Shown here piece by piece: positions 31,577 to 40,523 of a stretch of DNA of 64,000 bases (its first letter is position 1; every line of letters begins with the position of its first letter). Under the pieces are notes generated by a model that was not told the origin of the DNA, searched no databases, and saw only the letters and a program-made list of their open reading frames with translations. Origin of the DNA: Candidatus Accumulibacter contiguus (lineage in GTDB: Bacteria > Pseudomonadota > Gammaproteobacteria > Burkholderiales > Rhodocyclaceae); contig NZ_SPMX01000010.1 in NCBI RefSeq assembly GCF_012940005.1, forward strand, positions 1 through 64,000. Reading direction: 5' to 3'. The position numbers were made by a program, and so were the translations under genes.

Positions 31577-33898
31577 ATGGCTGCACCGCATCTCTTTGGC
31601 ATACGTCACCACGGCCCCGGTTGTGCTCGCAGCCTGGTGCGCGCGTTTGACGCCCTGCTACCCGATTGCATTCTGATTGAGGGTCCGCCGGAAAGCGAGG
31701 GCTTGCTGCAGGCCGTGCTGGCCGAGGGCATGCAGCCACCGGTGGCCTTGCTGAGTTATTGCCCCGACGAGCCACAACTGGCGGTGTATCACCCCTTCGC
31801 CGAGTTTTCGCCGGAGTGGCAGGCGATACGCTGGGCAGTATTGCATGCCGTGCCGGTACGCTTCATGGACCTGCCGATGGCAAATGACCTGGCATTGCAA
31901 AAGGCACATCGGCAAGCGGACGAAGCGTGTCCGGAACCCGCGCACGCAGAAGCTCCCGCTGCACAGGACCACCGGGATGATGCCAGCGCAGAAGCAGGCG
32001 CTCCGGCGAACCCGGCAGCCAGCGAGGACGACCGTGCGGGCGACCCGCTGAACTGGCTGGCGCACGCCGCCGGTTATGCCGATGGCGAAAGTTGGTGGAA
32101 CCACATGGTGGAGGAACGCGGCGACGGCGAACAGCTGTTTGCCGCGGTCGCCGAAGCCATGACCGCCTTGCGGGCAGACTGGGGTGAGCAGCGCGATGAC
32201 CCACAGGAGTCGCAGCGCGAGGTACTGCGCGAAGCGCACATGCGCCAGTGCCTGCGCGAGGCACAAAAAACAGGCGCGGAGCGCATTGCGGTGGTCTGTG
32301 GCGCCTGGCACTTGCGTGCCCTGCAGACGTCCGTCACCATCAAAGCCGATCAGGCCTTGCTCAAGGGTCTGCCCAGGGTCAAGGTGCAGTCCACCTGGGT
32401 GCCGTGGACCTACCGGCACCTCACGCGCAGCAGCGGCTATGGCGCCGGCATTGTTTCGCCTGGCTGGTATGAGCATTTGTGGCGCAGCCAGCATCTCCCG
32501 CAGCTGCGCACGGTCGGCTGGCTGGCACGCGTGGCGCGGCTGATGCGCGAACGGGATCTGGACTGCTCGTCGGCCCACCTGATCGAAGCCACGCGCCTGG
32601 CCGATGCGCTTGCAGCCATGCGCGAGCGTCCCGCTGCCGGACTGGAAGAATTGCAGGAGGCCACACGCTCGGTCTTTGCCATGGGGGACGATTCGCTGCT
32701 GCATTTCATCGCCGACGAACTGGTGGTGGGTGACCGACTGGGCAGCGTGCCTGCCGACGTACCCACCGTACCCCTGCAGCGTGATCTGGAACAGGCGCAG
32801 AAAACCTTGCGGCTCAAGCCGGAGGCCGTCCAGCGCACGCTCGATCTGGATTTGCGCAACAGCAACGACCTGGCCCGCAGCCATTTGCTGCACCGCTTGC
32901 GGCTGCTCGATGTGCCCTGGGGTGAGTTGGCCAAAGTGGGCCGCTCGCATGGCACTTTCCACGAAGTGTGGATACTGCAGTGGCAGCCCGAGTTTCTGTT
33001 GCAACTGATTGAGGCCAGCCAGTGGGGGCAGACACTGGTTCAGGCTGCCACCGCTCTGGTGATCGACAAGGTCGGGCGCGTCAGTGATCTGGCCGAACTT
33101 GCCGCCCTGGTGGATCGAGTCCTGCTGGCCGACCTGGACGCTGCAGTGCAAGCCGTCACGCAGGCGCTGCAAAGCCGAGCAGCGCTCACCGGCGATGTGC
33201 TGCAGTTATTGGCCACGCTGCCGCCTTTGGCAAATGTGTTCCGCTACGGCAACGTGCGTCAGACCGATGCGGCGATGGTTGCGCAGGTCCTGGACGGCCT
33301 GATCGTACGCGCCGCAATCGCCATGCCATTGGCTTGCCGTAACGTGGACGATGCGGCCGCTCAGAGCCTGCGCGAGAAATTGCTGGCCGCTCACACTGCG
33401 GTAGCGTTGCGCCAGGGCCAGGAGGAGACCCAGGCATGGCGGCAGGCACTGCAGCAGATCGCAAGCAGCACCAACACCAGGCAACTGCTGCAAGGCGTGG
33501 CGGTTCGATTGCTGCTCGACGATGCGGTCTGGTCGGTTGAACAGGTCGCGCAGGCGATGTCCTTCGAACTATCCATGGGGGCCGAGCCGAGCAAGGCCGC
33601 AGCCTGGCTGGAGGGGTTCCTGAACCGCAATGCGCTGGTGCTTCTCCATGATATGCGCGTATGGCAGCTGATGGACGAGTGGCTTGTGGGCTTGCGCGAA
33701 GAACACTTCGTCCGCGTGCTGCCTCTGGTACGACGCACCTTCTCGACCTTCAGCGCCAGCGAGCGCAGTGCTCTGGCACAACGTGCCGGACAGGGCAGGG
33801 TGGTCGCAGCCATGCCGAAACCGCTTGCCGGCTGGAACGAAGAGCGTGCTGCCCTGCCGCTGCCGCTACTGCGCCAGTTGCTGGGAGTGCAGCAATGA
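31577..33898 (+). CDS. DUF5682 protein
   Basis: 773 residues from ATG 31577. The N-terminal 180 residues (LFGIRHHGPGCARSLVRAF; DCILIEGPPESEGLL) form the conserved part of DUF5682, with RHHGPGC and EGPPE as likely functional residues resembling the TraB/EreA fold; later VVCGAWHLRAL fits that too. A disordered Ala/Glu/Asp-rich insert lies at about residues 115-155. The C-terminal two thirds are helical. TraB-like proteins can be hydrolases or metalloenzymes; assignment here is tentative. Overlaps the VWA gene by 4 bp. Confidence 0.7.
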   Translation: MAAPHLFGIRHHGPGCARSLVRAFDALLPDCILIEGPPESEGLLQAVLAEGMQPPVALLSYCPDEPQLAVYHPFAEFSPEWQAIRWAVLHAVPVRFMDLPMANDLALQKAHRQADEACPEPAHAEAPAAQDHRDDASAEAGAPANPAASEDDRAGDPLNWLAHAAGYADGESWWNHMVEERGDGEQLFAAVAEAMTALRADWGEQRDDPQESQREVLREAHMRQCLREAQKTGAERIAVVCGAWHLRALQTSVTIKADQALLKGLPRVKVQSTWVPWTYRHLTRSSGYGAGIVSPGWYEHLWRSQHLPQLRTVGWLARVARLMRERDLDCSSAHLIEATRLADALAAMRERPAAGLEELQEATRSVFAMGDDSLLHFIADELVVGDRLGSVPADVPTVPLQRDLEQAQKTLRLKPEAVQRTLDLDLRNSNDLARSHLLHRLRLLDVPWGELAKVGRSHGTFHEVWILQWQPEFLLQLIEASQWGQTLVQAATALVIDKVGRVSDLAELAALVDRVLLADLDAAVQAVTQALQSRAALTGDVLQLLATLPPLANVFRYGNVRQTDAAMVAQVLDGLIVRAAIAMPLACRNVDDAAAQSLREKLLAAHTAVALRQGQEETQAWRQALQQIASSTNTRQLLQGVAVRLLLDDAVWSVEQVAQAMSFELSMGAEPSKAAAWLEGFLNRNALVLLHDMRVWQLMDEWLVGLREEHFVRVLPLVRRTFSTFSASERSALAQRAGQGRVVAAMPKPLAGWNEERAALPLPLLRQLLGVQQ

Positions 33899-35094
33899 AT
33901 CCAAGGATTTCCATCCCGCCGGGCGCACCAAGCGGCGTGCAACGCTGGCGGCTGGTGCTCGGCCGTGAGGCGGAATCGACTTGCGGAACCCCGCTTGGCG
34001 CAGCGGCCGAAATGGACAAGGCGCTGTCGGCGCTTTATGACCCCGAGGGTCCTGACGGCATGCACTCCAAAGAGCGGCGTGGCGGACGTGGCGGCTCGGC
34101 GCCGAGCGTGGCGCGCTGGCTGGGGGACATCCGCAAATATTTCCCGGCCTCGGTGGTGCAAGTCATGCAGCACGATGCGTTTGAGCGCTTGAACCTGCGC
34201 GAGATGTTGTTGCAGCCAGAGATGTTGCGCAATGTTCAGGCCGATGTGCATCTGGTTGCCAGCCTCATGGCCTTGTCACGGGTGATTCCCGCCGGCACGA
34301 AAGAAACGGCGCGAATGGTGGTGCGCAAGGTGGTGGATGAACTGATGAAGCGCCTGGATGAGCCCTTGCGCGCAGCGATCAGCGGCGCGCTCGACCGCAG
34401 CCAGCGCAATCGCCGACCGCGCCACAGCGAGATCGACTGGAATCGAACCATACGGAGCAACCTGAAACACTGGCAGGCCGAGTTCCATACCATCGTGCCG
34501 GAAACGCTGCTCGGCTATGGCCGCAAGGCACATCGGCCACAACGCGAGGTCGTGCTGTGCATTGACCAGAGCGGCTCGATGGCAGCCTCGGTGGTGTATT
34601 CCAGCATCTTCGGTGCAGTGATGGCCTCGCTACCGGCAGTCGCGACCAAACTGGTGGTATTCGACACGGCGGTGGTTGACATGAGCGAGCAGCTCGACGA
34701 CCCAGTGGAACTGTTATTTGGTGTACAACTGGGTGGCGGCACCGACATCAACGCTGCGGTGGCTTATTGCCAATCCATCATCCGTGAGCCACGCAACACG
34801 ATTCTGGTCCTCATCTCCGACCTGTACGAAGGCGGCGTCGAGGCGATGCTGCTGCGCCGTGCCGCAGAACTCGTGGACAGCGGCGTGCAGTTCATCACCT
34901 TGCTGGCCTTGAGCGACGAGGGTGCACCTGCCTATGATCGAGACCTCGCCGGCAAACTCGCCGCCCTGGGTGTGCCCTCGTTTGCCTGTACCCCGGATGC
35001 CTTTCCTGGCCTGATGGCCGCTGCGATTCGACGTGACGATGTCGCTAGCTGGGCAGCAGGTCAGGGCTTGGTGACGAGCCGGGCAGCTCGATAA
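33895..35094 (+). CDS. VWA-domain protein, MoxR partner
   Basis: 399 residues, start ATG in the previous stop (ATGA). The N-terminal half is helical. The C-terminal von Willebrand A domain has the metal-ion-dependent adhesion site: DQSGS (D224), a Thr/Asp pair in GGGTDINAAV, and ISDLYEGG. It is the expected partner of the MoxR ATPase, binding a target through the MIDAS while ATP hydrolysis remodels it. Last gene of the five-gene set; no strong terminator hairpin is visible in the 84-bp convergent gap before 35179. Confidence 0.8.
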   Translation: MNPRISIPPGAPSGVQRWRLVLGREAESTCGTPLGAAAEMDKALSALYDPEGPDGMHSKERRGGRGGSAPSVARWLGDIRKYFPASVVQVMQHDAFERLNLREMLLQPEMLRNVQADVHLVASLMALSRVIPAGTKETARMVVRKVVDELMKRLDEPLRAAISGALDRSQRNRRPRHSEIDWNRTIRSNLKHWQAEFHTIVPETLLGYGRKAHRPQREVVLCIDQSGSMAASVVYSSIFGAVMASLPAVATKLVVFDTAVVDMSEQLDDPVELLFGVQLGGGTDINAAVAYCQSIIREPRNTILVLISDLYEGGVEAMLLRRAAELVDSGVQFITLLALSDEGAPAYDRDLAGKLAALGVPSFACTPDAFPGLMAAAIRRDDVASWAAGQGLVTSRAAR

Positions 35095-35178
35095 AGGATA
35101 GAAAATCGATCGGGATGCGGTGTTCGCGCAGCAGTTGGCTGAGCTGGCCGGCGAACCTGACGGGGCAGGGTGATTGCG

Positions 35179-36204
35179 TCAGTCGAGCAGCCGCCCCGCT
35201 TCGTGGAGCAAGCTCCTGCAGCGAATGAGTTCTGCACGGGGAAAGCTGCAGGCGAGCAGGTTGACCACCGGAGCACTCCTCACCACCACTTTCGGCAGTA
35301 CGATCTCGACCGCGGCCTCGCCAGTTCCTTCGGGTACCAGGACGTTCATCTGGTCGAGCCGCAACTTCGTCATGCCGATCCGAATGTAGTCGGGTCCGTG
35401 CGTGAGCACGTGCTGCACACGTCCGATGACGTGTTCGAGCGTCTCACCAGCGCTCGCTGCCAATGCCGCGAGGGAGCGCTCGTTCTCGGAGAGTTTTCGC
35501 TCCACGTCTTCGATTTTCTGTCGCGCACCAATGCCCTTTTCCAGCATCGCTTCGAGCCCGACACGCTGGCCCTTCAAGATCATCAGCCGCGTCTGCAACA
35601 TCGAGCGCTGCTCCCTGAGATCCTTGCGCTGCATATCCAGCGATGTGATCTGTTGCAGCGCTTCCGTGAGCAGAAATTTGAAGGCACGGCGCCGGATTTC
35701 GATGCGCGCATCGTGCTCGCAGCCGCTTGGCAAGACCGGCTTCTTCTCGGTAAAAGAAACGCAGGTCCGCAGCACGTCGTTCTGTACCACACCACCGTCA
35801 GCCGCCACGCCGAAGCCTGTCGCCTCACGGCAGACGAAGCGCAATGTGGCCCACACGTGCTCCGCATCGGGCGTGTTCTCGAAGAAATCCTGAATCGCCT
35901 GGCTGCGGCTGAAGACCCTCGGGATGTCACGCGCGCTGGCGAAAAGGGCGCGCAAGCTCGGGTCCTCCGACCAGACCTTGGCGCTTGCTTCGATGGCGGG
36001 TGGAATCCCTGCCTCGATCTCGCGGCAGTAGAGCACCGCCTGCTCCACCGCCGGCCGGAGCTTGCCGCGGTAGCCGGCGACGAATTTCAGGCGCGGATCG
36101 ATGATGCGAATGAGCTGCTCGATGCGCTGCTCGATGACCGCGGGGTCGACCGTGGAACCGGTCGCCTCGTCGTTGCCGCTGAAGAGCCAGTCGAGAATCC
36201 CCAT
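35179..36204 (-). CDS. Coiled-coil protein of unknown function
   Basis: 341 residues; AAGGAG lies seven bases before ATG 36204, which fixes this start although the frame is open further upstream. I recognise no family. Residues about 195-265 form a coiled coil (LQTRLMILKGQRVGLEAML; KIEDVERKLSENERSLAAL). A short hydrophobic-start N-terminus (MGILDWLFSG) could be an amphipathic membrane contact. It is expressed behind the Ca2+-type ATPase gene (29 bp gap, same strand), so it may be part of that operon. Confidence 0.65.
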   Translation of the reverse strand: MGILDWLFSGNDEATGSTVDPAVIEQRIEQLIRIIDPRLKFVAGYRGKLRPAVEQAVLYCREIEAGIPPAIEASAKVWSEDPSLRALFASARDIPRVFSRSQAIQDFFENTPDAEHVWATLRFVCREATGFGVAADGGVVQNDVLRTCVSFTEKKPVLPSGCEHDARIEIRRRAFKFLLTEALQQITSLDMQRKDLREQRSMLQTRLMILKGQRVGLEAMLEKGIGARQKIEDVERKLSENERSLAALAASAGETLEHVIGRVQHVLTHGPDYIRIGMTKLRLDQMNVLVPEGTGEAAVEIVLPKVVVRSAPVVNLLACSFPRAELIRCRSLLHEAGRLLD

Positions 36205-36233
36205 CGATACTCCTTGTAGTGTCAGACAGGTTC

Positions 36234-38897
36234 CTATCCGGTGAGGATACGTTTGCACAGCCGCAAGAGCAGCTTGCGCGCCTCTTCGAGGAATAGCGTG
36301 GACGAGGCGACGGCCACCGCCACCGCCCACTCGGTCAGCGTCAGATCGACGGTGTCGAAGATGGCCTGCGCCGGGCGCCAATGCACGGCGACGATCTGCA
36401 GGACGACGACGGCGAAGAGGGCCAGCCACAGCTTGCCGTTGTTGAAAAACTGCGCGTTGAAAGCGCTCCCGTGTTCGGCGCGGGCGTTGAAGATGTTGAA
36501 AAACTGGAACAGCACAAAAGTGGTGAAGGCCAAAGTCATCGCCTTGGCAACATCGCCGGACTGCGTCGCCCAGGCGTAAGCACCCAGGGTGCCCACCGCC
36601 ATCGTTGCGCCATAGAGCCCGATGCGCCACAGGCGCGGCGTCGAGAGGATTACCGCCTCCTTGCTGCGCGGGCGCTCGCGCATGATTCCGGGACGGGCGG
36701 GTTCAACGCCCAGCGTCATCGCCGGCGGACCGTCCATGATGATGTTCACCCAGAGGATCTGGATCGCCGTGAACGGCGTGGCGAAGCCGAACAAGGGCGC
36801 GCCGAGGACAGTGAGGATGGCGCCGATGTTGGTGGAGAGCTGAAAACGCACGAACTTGACGATGTTGTCGTAGATCGTGCGTCCTTCTTCCACCGCGCGC
36901 ACGATGGAGGCGAAATTGTCATCGGTGAGCACCAGCGTCGCCGCTTCCTTGGTGACCTCGGTGCCGGTGATGCCCATTGCCACACCGATGTCGGCGGTCT
37001 TGAGCGCTGGCGCATCGTTCACGCCATCACCGGTCATCGCCACGACATGCCCCTTGGCCTGCAATGCCTCGACGATGCGCATCTTGTGCTCGGGCGCGAC
37101 GCGCGCGAACACGGCGCTCTTCTCGACCAGCGCGGCGATTTCGTCCTGACTCAGGCCATCGAGTTCGCGCCCCTCGTGCGCCTCGCCGGAGAGGCCGAGT
37201 TCGCGCGCGATGGCCGCAGCGGTGACGCGATGATCGCCGGTAATCATCTTGACCTCGATGCCGGCGTCGCGGCAGGTGGCGATCGCCACACGTGCCTCGG
37301 CACGCGGCGGGTCGATGATGCCGACCAGGGCGTGCAGCGTCAGCTCGCGCACCCAGGGCAGCAGGTCGCCAGCGGGATCGAACTGCTCGGCCGGAATCAC
37401 CCGCCCAGCCAGCGCCAGCACGCGCAGCGCCTGCTCGGCCAGTGCCTCGTTCTCGGCGATGAAGCGGTCGCGAATTGTGTCATCCAGTGGCATCACCACG
37501 TCGTGATGCAAATAGCCGATGGATAATGCCAGCAGGACATCCGGGGCACCTTTGACGCACAACCGTACCTGGTCGCCTTCATGGTGGAAGGTGGCCATGA
37601 ACTTGCTGGCTGAATCGAAGGGAATCTCGGCGATGCGCGGCAGGTGTTCGACCGCCTCCTCGGCGTCGAGCCCGGTCTTGGCGGCGAGCGCCAGCAGTGC
37701 GCCTTCGGTCGGGTCGCCGATCAGTTGCTCATCCTTGATCCGGGCATCGACGCACAGCGCCGCCGGCAACAGGATGTGACGAACATCGCCCGCATCCGCG
37801 ATACAGCCGTTGCTGCCATAGCCCTCGCCAGTGACGGCATGGCGTTGACCGTTGAAATAGACCGCCCGCGCCGTCATCTGGTTGAGCGTCAAGGTACCGG
37901 TCTTGTCGGAACAGATCACCGTGGTGCAGCCCAGCGTCTCGACGGCAGCGAGTTTCTTGACGATGGCGTTGCGCTTGGCCATGCGGTGCATGCCGAGCGC
38001 GAGGGTGACGGTCACTACTGCCGGCAGGCCTTCGGGAATCGCCGCGACGGCCAGTGCGATGGCGGTCATCGCCGTCTGTAGCAGCGGGTCGCCGCGCAGC
38101 AGGCCGAAGACAAACATCAGCGCCACGACGGCGCTGGCGATCAGTGCGAGGCGTTTGCCCAGGCTGTCAAGCTGCTGCTGCAGCGGCGTCTCGCCCTCGG
38201 CGGTGGCGGCGAGCAGCCCGGCAAGACGGCCCATTTCGGTGCCCATGCCGGTGGCGGTGACGACGGCTTCGAGGCGGCCGCGCGTCACCACGGTGTTCAT
38301 GAACACCATGTTGTGTCGTTCCGCCAGCACCGACCTTTGATCAACAGCGTCGGGCAACTTGGCGACCGCCTGCGATTCGCCGGTCAAGGCCGCCTCCGCC
38401 ACCTCAGCGCTGTGCGCCGACAGCACGCGCGCGTCGGCAGGAATGCGGTCGCCGGCCTCAAGCAGCAGAATGTCGCCCGGCACCAGATCAGCCGCCTCGA
38501 TCAGGCGAACCTCGCCGTCGCGTCGCACGCGCGCCGTCGGCGCGAGCATGTTCTTCAGCGCCGCCAGCGCCGCTTCGGCACGATGCTCCTGAAAGAAGCC
38601 CAGCGTCGCGTTGAGCACCACCACCACGGCGATCACGATCGCGTCCTTGAGGTCGCCGATGGCGCCGGCCAGGACTGCGGCACCGAGCAGGATCAGGATC
38701 AGCAGGCTCCTGAACTGGTCAAGGAACTTGCGCCAGGCAGGCCGGGCCGGTTTTTCAGCGAGCCGGTTGGGACCATGCCTGGCAAGGCGTTGTTGCGCAA
38801 CTTCTGCGGTCAGACCACGAGAGGGGTCTGACCCGATCTGGTGAAGGACTTCGGCAGTGGAGCGCGCATGCCAGGCAGTATCAGGATCAAGAGACAT
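36234..38897 (-). CDS. Calcium-type (IIA) P-type cation ATPase
   Basis: 887 residues, complete. In order: cation-ATPase N domain, actuator with LTGESQAV, TM4 motif VAAIPEGLPAVVTVT (PEGLP, the IIA calcium signature), DKTGTLTLNQ, nucleotide domain with CVKGAPDVLLA, hinge TGDGVNDAPALK, TM6 NIIMDGPPAMTLG with an acidic ligand, and C-terminal helices. It should pump Ca2+ (or Mn2+) out of the cytoplasm. It lies 11 bp downstream of the Na+/Ca2+ exchanger gene on the same strand, so the two form a cation-efflux operon. The decayed ATPase at 4686-6790 is a different subtype. Confidence 0.9.
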   Translation of the reverse strand: MSLDPDTAWHARSTAEVLHQIGSDPSRGLTAEVAQQRLARHGPNRLAEKPARPAWRKFLDQFRSLLILILLGAAVLAGAIGDLKDAIVIAVVVVLNATLGFFQEHRAEAALAALKNMLAPTARVRRDGEVRLIEAADLVPGDILLLEAGDRIPADARVLSAHSAEVAEAALTGESQAVAKLPDAVDQRSVLAERHNMVFMNTVVTRGRLEAVVTATGMGTEMGRLAGLLAATAEGETPLQQQLDSLGKRLALIASAVVALMFVFGLLRGDPLLQTAMTAIALAVAAIPEGLPAVVTVTLALGMHRMAKRNAIVKKLAAVETLGCTTVICSDKTGTLTLNQMTARAVYFNGQRHAVTGEGYGSNGCIADAGDVRHILLPAALCVDARIKDEQLIGDPTEGALLALAAKTGLDAEEAVEHLPRIAEIPFDSASKFMATFHHEGDQVRLCVKGAPDVLLALSIGYLHHDVVMPLDDTIRDRFIAENEALAEQALRVLALAGRVIPAEQFDPAGDLLPWVRELTLHALVGIIDPPRAEARVAIATCRDAGIEVKMITGDHRVTAAAIARELGLSGEAHEGRELDGLSQDEIAALVEKSAVFARVAPEHKMRIVEALQAKGHVVAMTGDGVNDAPALKTADIGVAMGITGTEVTKEAATLVLTDDNFASIVRAVEEGRTIYDNIVKFVRFQLSTNIGAILTVLGAPLFGFATPFTAIQILWVNIIMDGPPAMTLGVEPARPGIMRERPRSKEAVILSTPRLWRIGLYGATMAVGTLGAYAWATQSGDVAKAMTLAFTTFVLFQFFNIFNARAEHGSAFNAQFFNNGKLWLALFAVVVLQIVAVHWRPAQAIFDTVDLTLTEWAVAVAVASSTLFLEEARKLLLRLCKRILTG

Positions 38898-38908
38898 ATT
38901 GAGTGAGA

Positions 38909-39832
38909 TCAGGAAGTGAGCGTTGCCCAGACAAAGCCGACGTAGAGCATCAGCAACAGGAAACCGCGACCGCGCACGATCAGGCCGCTGCGGTTGGGCA
39001 GCAGCAGAAGCAGCGCGACGATGCCGCAGGCGAGCGTCAGCGCCACCTCGCTCATTGGCGCGACGATCGGATGTATCGTGCCGGCTACGCCAACGATGGC
39101 CAGACCGTTGAACAGGTTGCTGCCGATCAACGTGCCGACGCCGACATCGTCGTGGCCGCGCAGGCGAGACAGGATCACCGTCACCAGTTCTGGCAGAGAT
39201 GTGCCGATTGCCACCAGGATCGCCCCGATCACGTAAGTGTCGACCGCAAACGCGGTGGCGATGCCCGTCGCGCCGCTGACAAACAGGCGACCGGCAGCGA
39301 TCAGCGCGCCGAGGCCGAGTACACCGAGCAGCAGGCTCATGCCGGCAGACACTTCGGTGGCCTCAACGTCTGCCGCCACTTCTCGCTTGCGCAGGGCACT
39401 GCGCACGCTCCACACCAGCCAGGCGAAGAATACCGCCAACAGCAGCAATGCCTCGGCACCTTCGATCCGTCCGTCGAAAATCAGGAAGAAGCTCAGCGCC
39501 GGGACTGCGAGGGCAAGATAGAAATCGCGGCCGAAATCCTGCCGCGAGGTCTGCACGCCACCATACAGCAAGGCGAGACCGAAGATCAGCGCGATATTGA
39601 CGATGTTGCTGCCCAGCGCATCGCCCAACCCGATCTCCGGCTGGCCAGCGAGTGCGGCGACGGTAGACACGGTAAGTTCCGGGCTGGAGGTGGCGAACGC
39701 CGCCAGTGTGGTGGCCACCACCACCTTCGGTACGCGCAGATGGAGTGCCGCGCCGAGGATGGACTTGAGGAATGCCTCGCCGCCCGCCGCCGCCAACAGC
39801 ACGGCAGCCAGGATGAATGCCAGATCGGTCAT
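38909..39832 (-). CDS. Calcium/sodium antiporter (CaCA family)
   Basis: 307 residues, about ten hydrophobic segments in two inverted halves. The alpha-repeats are visible: ATSSPELTVS... GSNIVNIALIFGL in the first half and GTSLPELVT... GSNLFNGLAIVGV in the second. It exchanges Ca2+ for Na+ (perhaps K+-dependent) across the inner membrane. Its ATG overlaps the stop of the upstream chimeric frame by 4 bp, and the Ca2+-type ATPase follows after 11 bp. Confidence 0.88.
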   Translation of the reverse strand: MTDLAFILAAVLLAAAGGEAFLKSILGAALHLRVPKVVVATTLAAFATSSPELTVSTVAALAGQPEIGLGDALGSNIVNIALIFGLALLYGGVQTSRQDFGRDFYLALAVPALSFFLIFDGRIEGAEALLLLAVFFAWLVWSVRSALRKREVAADVEATEVSAGMSLLLGVLGLGALIAAGRLFVSGATGIATAFAVDTYVIGAILVAIGTSLPELVTVILSRLRGHDDVGVGTLIGSNLFNGLAIVGVAGTIHPIVAPMSEVALTLACGIVALLLLLPNRSGLIVRGRGFLLLMLYVGFVWATLTS

Positions 39833-40092
39833 GGCGATTGGTCAGACGCCTCGCGCGGGTGGCAAATGACCAACACATCGCACTGCGATTCCGCCAGCAC
39901 ATGCTTGGTCACGCTACCGAGCAGCAATTCTTCGACGACGGCCTCCACCCGACCCTTGCCCATCGCCAGGATGATGAGGAAGCCAATGACGATGTGGGCG
40001 ATCAGCACCGGCTGGCGAAGCCACAACGACACGGTGCCCGCGGCGGCGGACATCCGTAACAGAAGAGCAAATTCACCAAAGACTCCGTGCAT
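39829..40092 (-). pseudogene. Deletion chimera: Kef-type antiporter start fused to universal stress protein end
   Basis: An 87-codon frame. Residues 1-38 (MHGVFGEFALLL... LWLRQPVLIAHIVIGF) read as the first membrane segment of a Kef/CPA2 cation:proton antiporter. Residues 39-78 (MGKGRVEAVVEELLLGSVTK, HVLAESQCDVLVI) read as the C-terminus of a UspA-type stress protein. An internal deletion has joined the two in frame. The product has neither transport path nor nucleotide site. Its stop still overlaps the exchanger start (ATGA), so it may act only as a leader that couples translation. Confidence 0.65.
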
Positions 40093-40129
40093 GATTCAGT
40101 GGCTCCGATTCGACACTTGCGCTCCTGGC

Positions 40130-40255
40130 TCAGGCTGGCATCAGGCTGGCATCAGGCTGGCGATAAGCCAGGAAGCCGATCAACACCACCGTTGCCCAGC
40201 CCAGGCGACCGACGTAGCGATGCAGTGCGGCCTCCCAATATTCCTGATCTGTTGC
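40130..40255 (-). pseudogene. C-terminal fragment of a membrane protein
   Basis: A minus-strand frame without a start codon reads QEYWEAALHRYVGRLGWATV followed by VLIGFLAYRQP and stops at 40130. One amphipathic/hydrophobic helix is visible. The upstream part of the gene is absent (a stop lies just before). Its last codons are made of an 11-bp repeat. Family unknown. Confidence 0.35.
40131..40163 (+). repeat. 11-bp direct repeat, three copies
   Basis: CAGGCTGGCAT at 40131-40141 and 40142-40152, then CAGGCTGGCGA at 40153-40163. A short slippage-type array at the edge of the deletion scar region. Confidence 0.85.
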
Positions 40256-40298
40256 AACAACTACGGTGCCTCAGCGGACGGTTTTCCTGATTCTTGCG

Positions 40299-40523
40299 TT
40301 ACGCTGCCAGCAATTCGTGCAGCCGGGTGGCCGTTTGCTCTTGCACCTCCACAGCCTCGAAAAGAGAAGCCGGGTAAAGAAAGTCCTCGCCGGAATCGTC
40401 AATGATCCGCAGCATGCTGTGGCTGTCCGCCGGGGCAAGCACTTCATAGAGCCGCCCGAGCGTCAGATCATCCGTCGAGAACTCGCCAAATCCTTCGCGA
40501 GACAGGCAAACCACAAACCTCAT
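40299..40523 (-). CDS. Small conserved-looking protein of unknown function
   Basis: 74 residues: MRFVVCLSREGFGEFSTDDL, then a mid part LYEVLAPADSHSMLRIIDDS and a GEDFLYPASLFEAVEV end. The start at 40523 is chosen because AAAGGA lies six bases upstream; the frame is open to 40661. The SH3-like strand pattern (LTLGRLYEVL... IIDDSGEDFLYP) suggests a small beta barrel. No family or function can be named. It stands alone between scars. Confidence 0.6.
   Translation of the reverse strand: MRFVVCLSREGFGEFSTDDLTLGRLYEVLAPADSHSMLRIIDDSGEDFLYPASLFEAVEVQEQTATRLHELLAA

Noticed and set aside
36381-37526. Plus-strand frame opposite the calcium-type ATPase
   Set aside because: Antisense shadow; composition rich in His/Gln/Arg/Asp without domains, typical of the complement of a GC-rich gene.
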